Shown: one piece after another, positions 23,801-35,714 of the stretch
Layout of the letters: the number at the start of each line of letters is the position of its first letter
Position numbering within the stretch: the first letter of the stretch is position 1
NCBI RefSeq assembly: GCF_021155765.1
Contig: NC_060105.1
Span: forward strand, 1,116,001 to 1,180,000
Source: Diprion similis
Lineage: Eukaryota > Arthropoda > Insecta > Hymenoptera > Diprionidae
Direction of reading: 5' to 3'
Length of the DNA stretch: 64,000 bases
Position numbers and translations under genes: made by a program
The notes under the pieces: generated by a model
Databases searched by the model: none
What the model was told of the DNA's origin: nothing
What the model saw: only the letters and a program-made list of their open reading frames with translations

Positions 23801-26800
23801 CCTCGTCTCTGAGGTATAGTTTATATGTATTTATACCCATGTTTCTGTGGTTAGGCGATGGAATCTAATACAAGCTCGGAATTTAATACCTCGTACCTGT
23901 ACACCTAATACAACGTCGATATTAATTACGCGGTATTACGAAATTATGATTAAAATTCATTTTGACACTATTCCCACTCACTCACTCTCTCCTTCTCCAT
24001 TTCTTTCTATCTCGATCTAACTTCTCTTTTATTTCTCTCTTTTTCTCTATCCACACGAAGCTACTGAAAATGTATTATAATTTTTGGATTGGTAAAAATT
24101 ATTGTTGGCTAGTGCAAGACACAAAAAAAAATAAATAAAAATAAAATCAAATTTTAAATCGGTAAATTACTAAAGTAATACATGAAACGAACGTGTGACT
24201 TTTAATAGTGGACGGCGAAACGTATCTCCACCAAGAAGAAGACCCTCGATATCGTGGTGCGGCGATTCCGTCTCGCGCATTCCGTTTTCTTCAGACTATG
24301 ACAGATTCCGGGGAAGTACCGTCTACTTCGAATGGTATATACACTACTCATCATACATATTTGAATTTGTTATTTATCATCGCGAATTGTTGTTTGATCT
24401 TTATCTTTATCTTTTCTTTTCTTTTCTTTGTTTGTTTCTTTGTCTTTTCCCCGCACGTACTTGGCTATTAATTATTCAACACTTAATTCTCGATTCCCTT
24501 TAACGATCGTGTTCCCTTCTCCGCATGAACTGCGTGCCTTTTATATCGCTAAGGATCGTACAATTTAAAAAATCTCAAATCAGTCACATAATATTATTTC
24601 ATTTTTTCCCTATACCTACTATTTTTATCATTCCTTATATACATTTTTTTCACTCACAACAATATTGCGGTGCATACGATCTAGCGCATGTCAATATTAG
24701 TGTCAGACATTTGTTGTTCGGCTTTGGAGTTGAATATTAAATTCAATTATTCATTCCTATAATTATAATGCGTTTACAACAATTTTCTGCACGTTACTAA
24801 CCCTTCCGAAAATATACATATATATATATACTTCATTTTTCCTGAGCATGCGAAAACTTTACTGCGTTTTTTTACACTGGATTACGAAAGACATCGATGG
24901 TGTGACTTTACTAGGAAAATCTTCTAGCACTTGATTGTTGGAGATAAAAAATTTGTGAACGGATTCAGAACGATTCCGTCAGTTGCAGCCTAACAACAGT
25001 GAGCCTGATCACATGGTCTTAGATTAAAAATTCCTCGGCCCTTTTGGTTTCGCTTTATATCATTGCTTTCAATGACAGTGTTCGTCCATTTTTCAGCTCC
25101 ACGTCCAGCAAGCGCGGTCAACAAGAAGCAGAACAGAAATTCGAAATCTTTCGGTAAGTTATGCGACGTAACTTTGTTTCGTTTTCTCTACAAAGTAAAT
25201 TCATCCAGAAGAATGTTACAGCGATAGTTGATTCATTTTTTATTCTTATTATCAGCACTCCAATCACATGTTAGTGTTTCTTTTTTTTTTTTTATTCTAC
25301 GAAAAATAATATTCGTTGTACAGAAGAGGCTCAGGCAAATCTGCCGCCAAGCGAGCAGCAGGTCCAGGAGCCAAAGAAATACATGGGAAGCGCGATACCG
25401 TCGAGATCCTTCAGGATGTTGCAGGCGATGACGTCACCTGAGAATATCGGTGAGTGATTGTTTAAAAATTTTTTTTTATCTCTGATATATATATATATCA
25501 GAAAATCATCGTAAAATGACAAGAGACCTTTTTTGTAGAACGTTCAATTTCCTACAAAAACATGTTTATGAATTTTCTGTACGACGCGTCGTTATCTAGT
25601 TATAAAAATCGCAAGGAGCAAGAACCATTTTTGCCATGTTATTCTTATGGAAAGTAGAAAATCGCGATGAGGCACCTCTGAATATCAATATTAAAATCTG
25701 GAATTTTTATAGTATTTCTTTTTCGTCATCTTGAACAATATTTTCAGTATACCATTGAAAAAAAAATAGTCAATTTTTTTGATACAGTCTAATATATATA
25801 TATATATATATATAATAACAATGATGACGATAATAATAATAATAATAATAATAACAATACAATCGTGGGTAAAAAACTTGCCATTATACATTGATATATA
25901 TGTAAACAACATAAGTGCCTATACAGCTATTAAAAAATGAAAAGAAAATGATTAAAAGAAAAAGAAACAAGCTTCTCCGCATATCTCATGAATAATTTAT
26001 TAATGTTCAATGTCCATGTATATCATTCCATGACATAATTATTTGCTAATATGAACTTATCCTTTTTTTTTTTTTAACGAAATAATACATTTCATACATA
26101 CACACATATATATTTATATATATATATAAATTTTTTTTGGTCTAATTCACATTACTGATCTTTGTGCACATTTTTAATATGCCATTGAAACATTTTTTTC
26201 TATGATCCCCATCTTAAATCCTGTGTTCACAGGAATTAAATAGAAGAAAAAAAAAACAAAAGAAAAAAAAATCCACAAAACCAAAACGAAGAGCAAAGAA
26301 ATCTATTACGAAATCAATATGATTAATAACTAAACAGACAATTTCCCTGCGCCTGTATCATAGGTACGTCTATTTCGTAGAATATAACTGGTGACATGAG
26401 AGATCGAGTAACAGCTGTTCACACATACTGTGAGCTGCTACAGAACTGACGTACCTGCTAATTATACACTCTGTGTATAATCATCGTGGATAATATGAAA
26501 TTAACGACAAGTATCTACAGACGTATAATAATCGTGCCGCGATACTGAAATATCTGAATTATTATTTTTTTACAATTTCAAACAAAAAAATTCAAGTGTT
26601 ACATATATCGTTATATATAGAATCACGATTTGTTCATGAAAAATTTGTTTACATATTGTTGAAGACAAAGGTGTTAGAATAATATATTTGCAAAGCATTT
26701 TCCCACGCGATTTACGATGAACGTAATTTGATTTTTTGTTTCTTATAAACGCACGCACGTACGCACGCACGCACATATACTTACACTTACTACAAGCACA

Positions 26801-27624
26801 TGTACGCGATGTTACAAGAAAATTATGTCAGCATTCTTGCGTCGTATGTATTATTTTTTTTTTTCTCTTTCTTCTCCGTCCGTCTCGTTTCTTCAATTCA
26901 ATATCATATTCACGTAGGTGCAAAAACAACATTCCAAACACGATTATGCGATTTCTCAATACGATATGAAGTTGTAGATCATTTTTACGCCATCAAAGTC
27001 CTACCTATATGCTATGAGGAAGATATTTTTTCTCTGTCACTTTGTAATATAAATAAATAAACGTGCGGGATGATGGTGATGGTAAACTGTTCACATTACT
27101 TTGGGGTTAATTGCATTACGGATATCTTTTTTTTCTATTCTTATTCTTATTTCCCTTCTCCATTTCTTCTCTCTTTCTCTATACCTTTTATTTATACATC
27201 TACTTTATTTCTTTCTACACGACATATTGCTGCGGTTCATAAAAAATGTATCATCATGCAATAATTAATTTATCACTGTCGAGCTTTTCGGTTTTCATGC
27301 AACGTCCTTTTCTTCAACGTCAATGCTCATATCTATCACATACACATACTTATACATCACACGATACTTGTTAGTATACGTAGAAACTTATACTCTTAGA
27401 ACACGTGATTACGTAATCATTGCGGCATCTTATAAAACTGACCTGAGAATTCTTGAAATGATGAGAATGTTGCATGTCGTTCGTTTATACCATATATATA
27501 TATATTTTTTTTTACCGTACATACTTATATATTACATATTATTCACCGCATTACATTATATGCATACACACACATATATATATATATATATATTTTTTTT
27601 TTTTGCAGTTTTAAATAATAATCA

Positions 27625-27660
<36 letters not shown>

Positions 27661-30600
27661 TTTGCAAGTGTCTCGCATGACTACGTATTGTATTATTAAA
27701 TACGTCTATATATGTATTATATACATATACACATTGCTCGTTGAGGTAAAATTCGGGAAGTAACAAAATGTCTGTATCAAGATATTATGTCGTCGGATTG
27801 TGCAAAAATACAAAAAATTCGTAATCAATGGAAGTTTAAAAAATTTTCAGAGAATTGGGTATCATTATGTGTATCAATAAAATTTAATCTATAACTATAA
27901 TGTATGGCGTGGTGCAGTTGGCATGTGTATAAGTATGTATAATATATCGAAAAGAAAAAAAGAAAAAATATATAATAATTTCGAACAGTCGTAATAATTA
28001 ATACATTAATCCGTACAAATGACTTGCATCGGTAGAAAATATTTTGTGAAAAATTTTTTCATTCTACAATTGAAATTTTTTATATCAATTTTTTCGTACC
28101 CCTACCATCACTGCATCGATCTAGTCTTAATATGCAATTATTATACCTACATAATACACGTATATACATACAATTAATTATTGTGCTCCGTATTGTACAC
28201 AATATACAGTTTCCTTTGAACACAGGATTAAGCATAACTTGTTGCTATAATAATATTGGTTATTTATTTATTTTTTTTTTGTTTTTTAACTGCGAACAAT
28301 TTAATGAACATGAAAAAAAAATAAAATAAAATAAACACACCGTTTATATAATATATTATTTTAGCATTAAAGTGTCGTCAGAATTGATGATTAAATTCAT
28401 ACTACTATATAGCATATACATATAATAAAGCTGGTGATTACTCATTAAAAAGGACACATATTATGTATAATGTACTAACGAATTCTAACAAGTGTATACT
28501 GTATATATACTACATTATATACACGCAGTAGCACTGTCAGAAGTCAGAGAGGCAAGAATAGAAAAGGGAAGAGAAAAAAAAAAAAATAAAATAAAATAAA
28601 ATAAAAATAAAATAAAATAAATATAAAAAGCAGAAGCGAACGAAAAGAGAAGTCGCAAAGAGCGTTAAAAAGCAAAAAGAAAGAAAACAAAAAACAAAAC
28701 AAAAAACAAAACAAAAAAAACCAACCAAACATCCACCAATAACGAAATGGAGTTGATTTTTGTCTGTATGCAATATGCTGTTTGTTGTAGCTCCGCAAGA
28801 AAATCGCCAACAAGATTTCACCTCTCGAACAGAGAATAGCGTAACGGGCAATCAGCAATCCGGTTTATTTTTCCCAAACTGTCCCTCGCCCTACTGGAAC
28901 CCCGAGGGTGGCTGGTGGGGCTACTACCCCGTCCAGTACGCGACGCCCCCGCCACCCCCGTCGCCCCAAAATGCCACCACCAACGTCAATCCCCTCCAAC
29001 CCATTAACGTAGCATACAATCCGTACGCTTATTGCGGCTACGGGGCGGACGGGAACTCTTACGCCTACTTTCACCCGGCGATCTACGATCAAAACTACGC
29101 CCAGACTTACGCTCAGAATTACCCTGACCAAGGGCAGGCCGAAGGTCAGTCGCACGGAGAAACGAGCCAAGTCCAAGCTCAAGCTCAAGTTCAAGCTCAA
29201 GCTCAAGCTCATTGTCAGACTCAGAATCGACAAGTTGGTCATCAAGCTTACGCTGTTCATGGCTACATGCCGATGCCTCAGGTTTACTCGGCGGCCAATG
29301 TAACCAACTGCCATCCGCAGACTTACAACGCTGATTTGGGCTACTGCAACGGAGTCGAGGAAACGGTCCCGTCGACGATCCAGGAAACGGCTCACGATCA
29401 GACGGCGAAAGCCGAGAGGAAGGAGCTCAATTATTTGACGGTACCGAAATGGACGTGCAGTAAAAGCAAAGGTCCGAACAACGCTGAGAATACGTCTTTG
29501 AAAACTATTGGCGACGCCAAGTGGGTACAGGGACGTCGAGGCGCCGATAATAAGGACCCTTCGGGGTGTGGGCGGAAAACGGGCGACGAGGCCTCCTCCA
29601 AGGACTCCGAACCTGAGAGCGATTCCAGCGATTCCGAAAGCTCGGAGGACTCGGAGGACTCCAGTTCGACATCCTCCTCGTCGAGCTCCGACAGCGGGTC
29701 CGAGTCCGAGTACCTGGCTTACACCAACGAGCCGAAGACGAAGGACAGTCTCAAGTCACCTTTGGAAAAAGACTGCCTTCAGTCATTGTCGGGCACGACG
29801 ATATCCGAGGACGGTTTCGAACACTCGTCGAGACTTTCGTCGGACAAGCTTAGCTGCAGTGACTGCGACTCGGAGGACGCCGACGACGAGTATCAGATCG
29901 AGTCGCTCAATAATGACTGCATACTACCGCATCAGCTCAGCGTGATATACGAGGATTTTGAACAGACAGAGACCGAGAGTGAGTCGAGGAAGCTCGAGAG
30001 CGTCGAGGAGACGGCGGACGACGAGCCTCCTGACGACAGCGAGAGCACGACGGTAAGCGTCAGTCTTCCTCTGAGGTTTAAGTTCTCGGTGTCGGATAAC
30101 AACGAGGACGTGACGACCGTCGTTGTCGGTGACGGTGTGACGGTAATGTCCGGAAGAACGGCGGGTTGTCGAGAGTCGATGTCGAGGTCGCGGAGCGACC
30201 CGGACGAGAACAACGACGTTCACGTTAACTTGACGATAAAGAAGAGCGACACCACTTCGGTTGACTTCACCCTGAAGAAGCAGAAGGAGTCGCAGAACGA
30301 GTCCTTCGACACGGAGTTTACTCTCATTGACGAGGAGACGAGGATCGACCTTCGGGAAACGAGGGACGAGTCCGTCAACGCCGTTGAGACTGACGAGAAC
30401 GCGAACCTCGAGGGTGAGGCCAAGATGGTTGACTGCAACGATAACGTCGAGACCGAGCTGACGATACGCAGGAAAAAGACGGACGTGACGAGGCACGTGT
30501 GGAAGAAGGACCTCGACCTCGAGGCGGTCAAGGACCTTGAGACAATCGTGCGAAGCGAGGAACCCAAGGAGGATACGGAGAGGGAATACACGGTGAGGAA

Positions 30601-33600
30601 TCTGACGAGCAATTCGGCCGGGTGCGGATTCGACGCGGAGTTCGAGGAGACGACGTCGACGGCTGCGATAGAGGACGACGTTCACAAGGAGACCATCGAA
30701 CAGAAGAGCCTCAGGATCAAGGAGCGTGACACCGTGCAGACGGAGTTCGCCGTGAAGAAGGTGCGCGCCGTGCGGGATTTGGCCGAGGAACCGGAATCGG
30801 AGAAGGTCGAACAACCGGACGGAAACTCTTGCGGAATAGCGAAACAGCGGCTATTAACCGTGCAGAATTCACGGGATGAAACGGACGACGAGGACAGCGG
30901 CGTGACATCCGACATGAGCAGGCTCATCTCCGAGGGCGACACCGACTCCGAGTGCGCGTCGATCAAGAGGATGAACAAGTACCAGAGGACCCAGACTCAC
31001 TCCAGGCTCTTCAAGCTCCTTAACGACGACGCGATACTCGCCGAGGAGGACTCCTCGGAGGAGTGCTACTCCCCGGCAAGGCGGGAGCACCTCAGTCTTC
31101 CCCTGAAGATGAACGTGTTCAACTACGACGAGAACTACTACTCGAACTACTCGAGCGGGATAACTTCTCCGGAGTATTCGCCGCTGTGCGAACACTCATG
31201 GAGGAGGATACACGAGGGCAGGTCATTGGAGTCGGAGAACAGCAGCTCGGTGACGACGCCGAACGAGTGCGTCGACATCATCGGCGAGGCTCTTGGATAC
31301 GGACTATTTCCGGTTGCCGATAAACCACCGCCGACCGACGACCCCTACTTCCAGACATGGAAGAAGGTCGTCTCGCCGGTCGAGTTCGACTACGACATTC
31401 TGCCCTCGATCGCCTTCAAGAAGCTGAAGAAACTCGAGAACGGTTTCGCCAACTCACAGACAAAGAATCACAGGATAAACGTCCTCTGCCCGAGGATCAA
31501 GAGTTCGAAAAACGTCCCGCAGGCGCTGCAGATCCAGTCGCCCCGGAACCTCGTAACCGCCGCTTCGTCCATTCCTTTCCTCTCCACGACATCCTCGTTG
31601 AAAAATGGCCACTGCTGATGGCCCGGCCGCAGGCCGAGTGAAGTTAGGCCAATTCATCCGCAACCACTGAGGAGCGTTCCAAGTTTTGTCTAGTTTCGCA
31701 GGGCTGGGCTTAAATCGTGCCCAGAAGGTACAGGCCACGTGTTTTTTTTATCTATCGGTACATATTATTTTTTATATTTATTTTTTAATCTAATATTATG
31801 TACACACCTCAGCATATTATTATTATTATACCTCTTACTTGAAGGAGAAAAGTATGAAAAGAATTATCACGCTGCACCTCTTGTTGCCATTATACATATA
31901 TCTATCCATACGATTATTTATCATATTCGTATATATCTATACTAGGGTGTTTCATTTTTTAACTTTTTTTTCTTTTTTTCTTAAGGTGGCAGTCGAAAAA
32001 TTTGTCATAAATACTGTAAAAACGATTGTCAGAAAACCTGGAGGAGGTAGCAAAAATATTTAGAGGTCGATACCAGTTATTGATATATTTTTTATTTATT
32101 TTATATATCTATTAGTTTATTTTGTTTATTTTTTTTCTGTATCGTAGTCCAATTAATCGTTCAACAATCAACAGCAAATCGCGCCTAACAATTCCACAGT
32201 TGATTGTTCTCGTCTTTCGTCCGAAATCCCTATTTCGTTTTCGGTACTGATTTTTATGAACAATCATTAATTGGACCATTAATTGGATGATAAAAAATAT
32301 TGCAATAATTGATAGCTACCTCTAAATATTATCTACTTCCTCCAGGTTTTACGACACTCTTTTTTCTCAGTATTTGTCACGAATTTTTAGAGTGGCATTT
32401 ACAAAAAAAAAAAAAGAACAAAGTTAAAAAATGAGCCATCATAATGTATATATATACACACACCTTTATACCCATTTTAATACATAGTATAGACATGCAA
32501 ACCCAACGTTGTGCAATTGATAGTCCGTACGTTCAAATTTTCAAACATACAAGTTGATCGCGTTTCATCAATTAACAGATTATTATTCAGATTAGTTGGT
32601 GAAGCAATGTACATACATACATACCTTCGTACCTTGTACCTGATCATACAATCATTTTCGGTACCAATATATGCAACGGCCACTGCTGTATTCAAGTACG
32701 TCATAAAACATACAAGATTCGTGAGAAATTAAAAAAAAAAAAATAAGAAATTGTGATCATAATGAATAATCATTCTTACTATCTACACTTGTTCACACTG
32801 TTGTATAATATTCTAATTATCTATCAAGATATACCGAAAACAGACAAAACGTCACCGCTTTATTCTATTATATTCTTTTCACTATCATCGTTATCATCCA
32901 ATCATGCACAGTATAATTTTCGCTGATATTGTGTTTCATCGGTCTGATGCAGAGACGAGCGAGTTAATAAATAAACGCTTATAGCACAAACACGCACACA
33001 TATGTAACATATTACGTCATCGTCAAGTAATTTTTTTTTTTATTTTTTTTTTACAAAAATATAACATATATTGTTAAATGATTTACTAACATATTTAAAC
33101 GAATTATACGATTTACGAACGCAGTACGCTGTTCTAATTTTATGTGCCTATAGACACTATAATACAATATTATACGTATACGTATATCATATAATAACTC
33201 GATGCTGGATCGATGTAGTAGCTTAAATAATAGTTGGGTGGGCATGTTTATATTATACGTCTGTTTTCTTTTTTTCTTTTTTTTTTCACGCTTTCGTTTT
33301 CGCTTGTGATAACAATTATTATAATCAATGCGTTGCAAGACACGTTTGGTTATTTTTTCTCATAAACGATTTTTTTTTCTCCTCATTTATCTCTCTTCGG
33401 AGATCAGTGTGTAAAATTTTATCTTTCATTTTTCAACATGTTTAACCGGCCGCTTTTGCTTCTATCGTTGATAACCATCGATAAATGTGCTAATAATTAA
33501 TCGTTGAATTGTATAACCGGAAAAGCTCGTTAGTAATTTTCGTGTGATTTTTAACAGTATTAGTATGTGTATGATGTACACGAATTGTGTATGTATAGTC

Positions 33601-34423
33601 AGTGACTGGCATATAAGGGTCACCGTATGATATTTATAACTGTTCCGTGTATATCTTCGGAATAAAATCTCTTCTCGTTAAATTTCCTGACACCTCCTGG
33701 CAATGCTTTTCGACTTTAACGAATATTCCCACGTCGGAATTGCGTTGATTTTTTTTATTTTCTTTTTCTCATCTCTTCTGATCTCTTTTCACTTTTATCT
33801 CATCCCGAAAATGCTTTGCAATAATCCTTTTCGACGACACGCTCCGTCCCGACTGATGGTTGTTCCCGTTATACCTACATATGCATACAGACAATACCTT
33901 GATTCTCAGGTTTACGATACCGATCGTTTTATCGAACCAAGTCCGGTCTGCCGGAAGTTTTTTAAAGTTTATTTTCTTTAAAAACCGCTTCGCAATAATT
34001 GAACGCTCGTTTTTGTTGTCATTGTTGTGTAGTTGTAGTTGTAGTTGTAGTTGTAGTTGTTTTTATTGTAATTTGATTCATTATTATTATTATTATTATT
34101 AACGCATTCAATCACAGAAAATTAGCACACGGTTGATATGTTTCTTAATTGAAAAACATTGTTTCTAAAAAATTGTCTCATCTAAAATTCAATTTAAGTG
34201 ACAATAATCATACTATAAAAGAAAGTATCTTTTGCCCTGATTTATGGGTGGATTAAACGACCCGATTGATTGGTTTAGAAATTGAACAAAATCGTTGGAA
34301 ATTAAAAGAAATTCTTTTTCGTTTTCATTTTGTACTTATGATGATTTATTGACACGTGATGTATGATATTAATAATTCGTTTTCTTTCTTTTATTTTCAG
34401 GTCCAGACCAAACTGATTACTAA
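13038..34423 (+). CDS. Disordered Pro/Gln-rich protein with three SRSFRxLQ repeats, alternative 3' ends
   Basis: Coding exons: 13038-13051, 20154-20176, 20703-20785, 21924-22293, 22385-22737, 22832-23040, 23138-23334, 24209-24334, 25097-25153, 25324-25449, then either 34401-34423 (526 residues) or 28791-31618 (1461 residues). Every junction keeps phase and both totals divide by three. Seen in order: a Pro run of nine (residues 23-36 region), KPFTYTPGMGG then LDLSQIRSPRMARR (72-96), PWLQNKPKQQEDLPEWAKR (204-222), Gln-rich sequence with repeated IIPI/VIPI words, and three copies of a motif SR(S/A)FRxLQ at about 372, 438 and 504. Nothing catalytic or membrane-spanning is visible. The style recalls actin- or Z-disc-associated scaffold proteins (synaptopodin-like, PDZ-LIM partners); that is a guess from memory, not a match. 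All junctions from 23334 on are phase 1, so internal exons 24209-24334, 25097-25153 and 25324-25449 can be skipped without frameshift. Confidence 0.82.
14825..14871. repeat. (CT)n microsatellite
   Basis: A CT dinucleotide run of about 23 units lies in the first intron and is followed directly by TTTGCAG. It could act as a cryptic acceptor tract, but the sequence after it is not obviously coding. Confidence 0.9.
15395..15413. repeat. Poly(G) run, 19 bases
   Basis: An uninterrupted G tract inside the first intron, preceded by other G-rich words. Length in the assembly may be unreliable because homopolymers are hard to sequence. Confidence 0.85.
23622..23670. repeat. Intronic hairpin
   Basis: The arms GAATTTACGAATAAAAT and ATTTTATTTGTAAATTC pair over 17 positions with one mismatch around a 15-base loop. 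It lies in the intron between exons ending 23334 and starting 24209. It may be a remnant of a small inverted-repeat element or chance in AT-rich DNA. Confidence 0.5.
25450..28790 (+). other. 3.3-kb AT-rich intron before the long terminal exon
   Basis: This intron separates exon 25324-25449 from either terminal exon. It is AT-rich with TA runs (about 25792-25814), AAT runs (about 25831-25853 and 27624-27660), an ACGC-type repeat (26748-26773) and an (AAAAT)n stretch near 28586-28622. No supportable exon was found inside. Confidence 0.65.
28791..31618 (+). CDS. Alternative long terminal exon (942 codons) of the same gene
   Basis: The acceptor TTTGTTGTAG precedes CTCCGCAAG; the two leading bases complete a phase-1 codon, so it joins exon 25324-25449 in frame. 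It then stays open for 942 codons to TGA at 31616-31618. Sequence composition: Tyr/Pro/Asn-rich start, a Gln-Ala repeat (QAQAQVQAQAQAH) near 29173-29211, an acidic Ser-rich tract around 29600-29715, long Glu/Asp/Thr-rich sequence, and a more ordered-looking end with DPYFQTWKKVVSPVEFDYD. High GC at third positions contrasts with the AT-rich DNA on both sides and supports coding. No known domain is recognised. Because it ends in its own stop, it makes a C-terminus nearly three times longer than the short isoform. It could also be expressed from an internal promoter, but no strong start codon inside the exon forces that. Confidence 0.85.
31619..34400 (+). other. 3' UTR of the long isoform / intron of the short isoform
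   Basis: This AT-rich stretch lies between the long terminal exon and the short terminal exon. It holds a foldback element (31945-32441), a poly(A) signal AATAAA at 33661-33666, a TAGTTG hexamer repeat at about 34029-34060 and an ATT repeat just after it. The poly(A) signal is a plausible end for long-isoform transcripts. Confidence 0.55.
31945..32441. mobile_element. Foldback MITE with TA target duplication
   Basis: Two long imperfect inverted arms pair over about 145 bases. The left arm starts GGGTGTTTCATTTTTTAAC and the right arm, on the other strand, starts TGATGGCTCATTTTTTAAC; both later share AAAACCTGGAGGA and ATATTTAGAGGT. An inner pair (GTCCAATTAAT and ATTAATTGGAC) extends the symmetry towards the centre. 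TA flanks both ends (31943-31944 and 32442-32443). Size is 497 bases with no coding frame. TA duplication and long arms fit a non-autonomous Tc1/mariner-type element. Confidence 0.75.
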
Positions 34424-35430
34424 ACTGGCGCGAAGATAATTACTTATCGTAAATGTGGCATTGCTAGTGTGTTTTTATTTAATTATTAAATTTAAACAAA
34501 AGGAAAATCCAAGAAAGTAAGAAAGGCAAGGAAAATAACCATTCTTTCCTTATATCTCTTTTCTTCTTCTTCGTCTTCTTCTTCTTCTTTTTATTTTTAT
34601 TTTTTAAGAAAACAAATAATAATAATCCGCGATATTTATAATAAAAAATAATAATATTAATCATCATCATAATTTAACCTCTGCCTCGAAATTTCGCAGT
34701 GTGTATATACATATAATACATGATTATACTATATATCGTTTCGCGAACCTGTTATTATATTTTATAATTATTAATATTCCCGATCAACAAGTGCAATGTC
34801 AGAAATCATACGGTGGTAAATGTATTTAACGACGATCAGAGATGAAGGAGAAGAATTTCCGAAAGTAACCAGAAAAAAGAGAGAAATCATCAGACAAACA
34901 CCGCGCATGGAGGTCGTGAGAAAAAAAATTAAACATAATTGATCGTATAATTTCTATAATGTGAAACACCGAATCGACAGCCTATTATATACGTAAAATG
35001 CATATATAATTCGATGATTCTGCTTCGTTTATTGAATATACGTTCTCGATCGTTTCGTGTATTTTATAATGAGCGGTTTATTCTTCTTCTCGACATGCGA
35101 CACTTCTTGCGTCACGTGCGCGAATTATAATCGATGACAGTTACATGTCAGGTACAACGATCGTGGTAAATGTACTTTACTGCCACTGGTTACGCGATCA
35201 AATCGTATCACGAGAAATATGCGATTCACCGTAGACGAATACACGTGAATACAATAGAATTATGGAAACCGAAACATCGCACTTTCATTGCCATCCATAT
35301 CGCGTAACAATAACAGTAATAATATTCTTACTTCGTCTTTTGACTATATGAGAATTTTATTTAGAGAGAAAAAAACAACCTGTATTATTTGTACATGTAA
35401 TAAGTTGTGTAAAATAAATTATTATTTATA
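34424..35430 (+). other. 3' UTR of the short isoform
   Basis: After the short terminal exon (reading PDQTDY then TAA), about 1 kb of AT-rich non-coding DNA ends near an AATAAA at 35413-35418. A CTT-rich run lies near 34558-34590. Confidence 0.5.
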
Positions 35431-35555
35431 AAATCACAATAATACCACCTGCAGTGCAAACAGCTAATTGCTCAAAGCAAAGCAATTGAAGAAAGCAACA
35501 GGAGTAATTAAGGAAAGAGAAACCCAAATTATTGTTATTCATGTATAACGTCAGA

Positions 35556-35561
35556 TTTATT
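35556..35561 (-). terminator. Poly(A) signal candidate of HGSNAT
   Basis: TTTATT on the plus strand is AATAAA on the minus strand, about 155 bases after the HGSNAT stop. The opposing gene's signal ends at 35418, so the two transcripts meet tail to tail with very little spacer. Confidence 0.45.
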
Positions 35562-35714
35562 TACTCATATACTCATGTATTCATATCCAAGTGTTAGGTA
35601 CAAAAATCTTATCGCCTTTTATACCGTCACGTGACACAGCGATGAAGTGAAACGTGAATTTTGTCGGGAAAAGATGGTTAAGCGAATGCAAAATTCATCG
35701 GGAAACAGTGCGCT

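Noticed and set aside
29924..30814. 296-codon minus-strand frame across the long terminal exon
   Set aside because: The plus-strand frame is far longer, joins upstream exons in phase and has plausible composition; the minus frame is a shadow.
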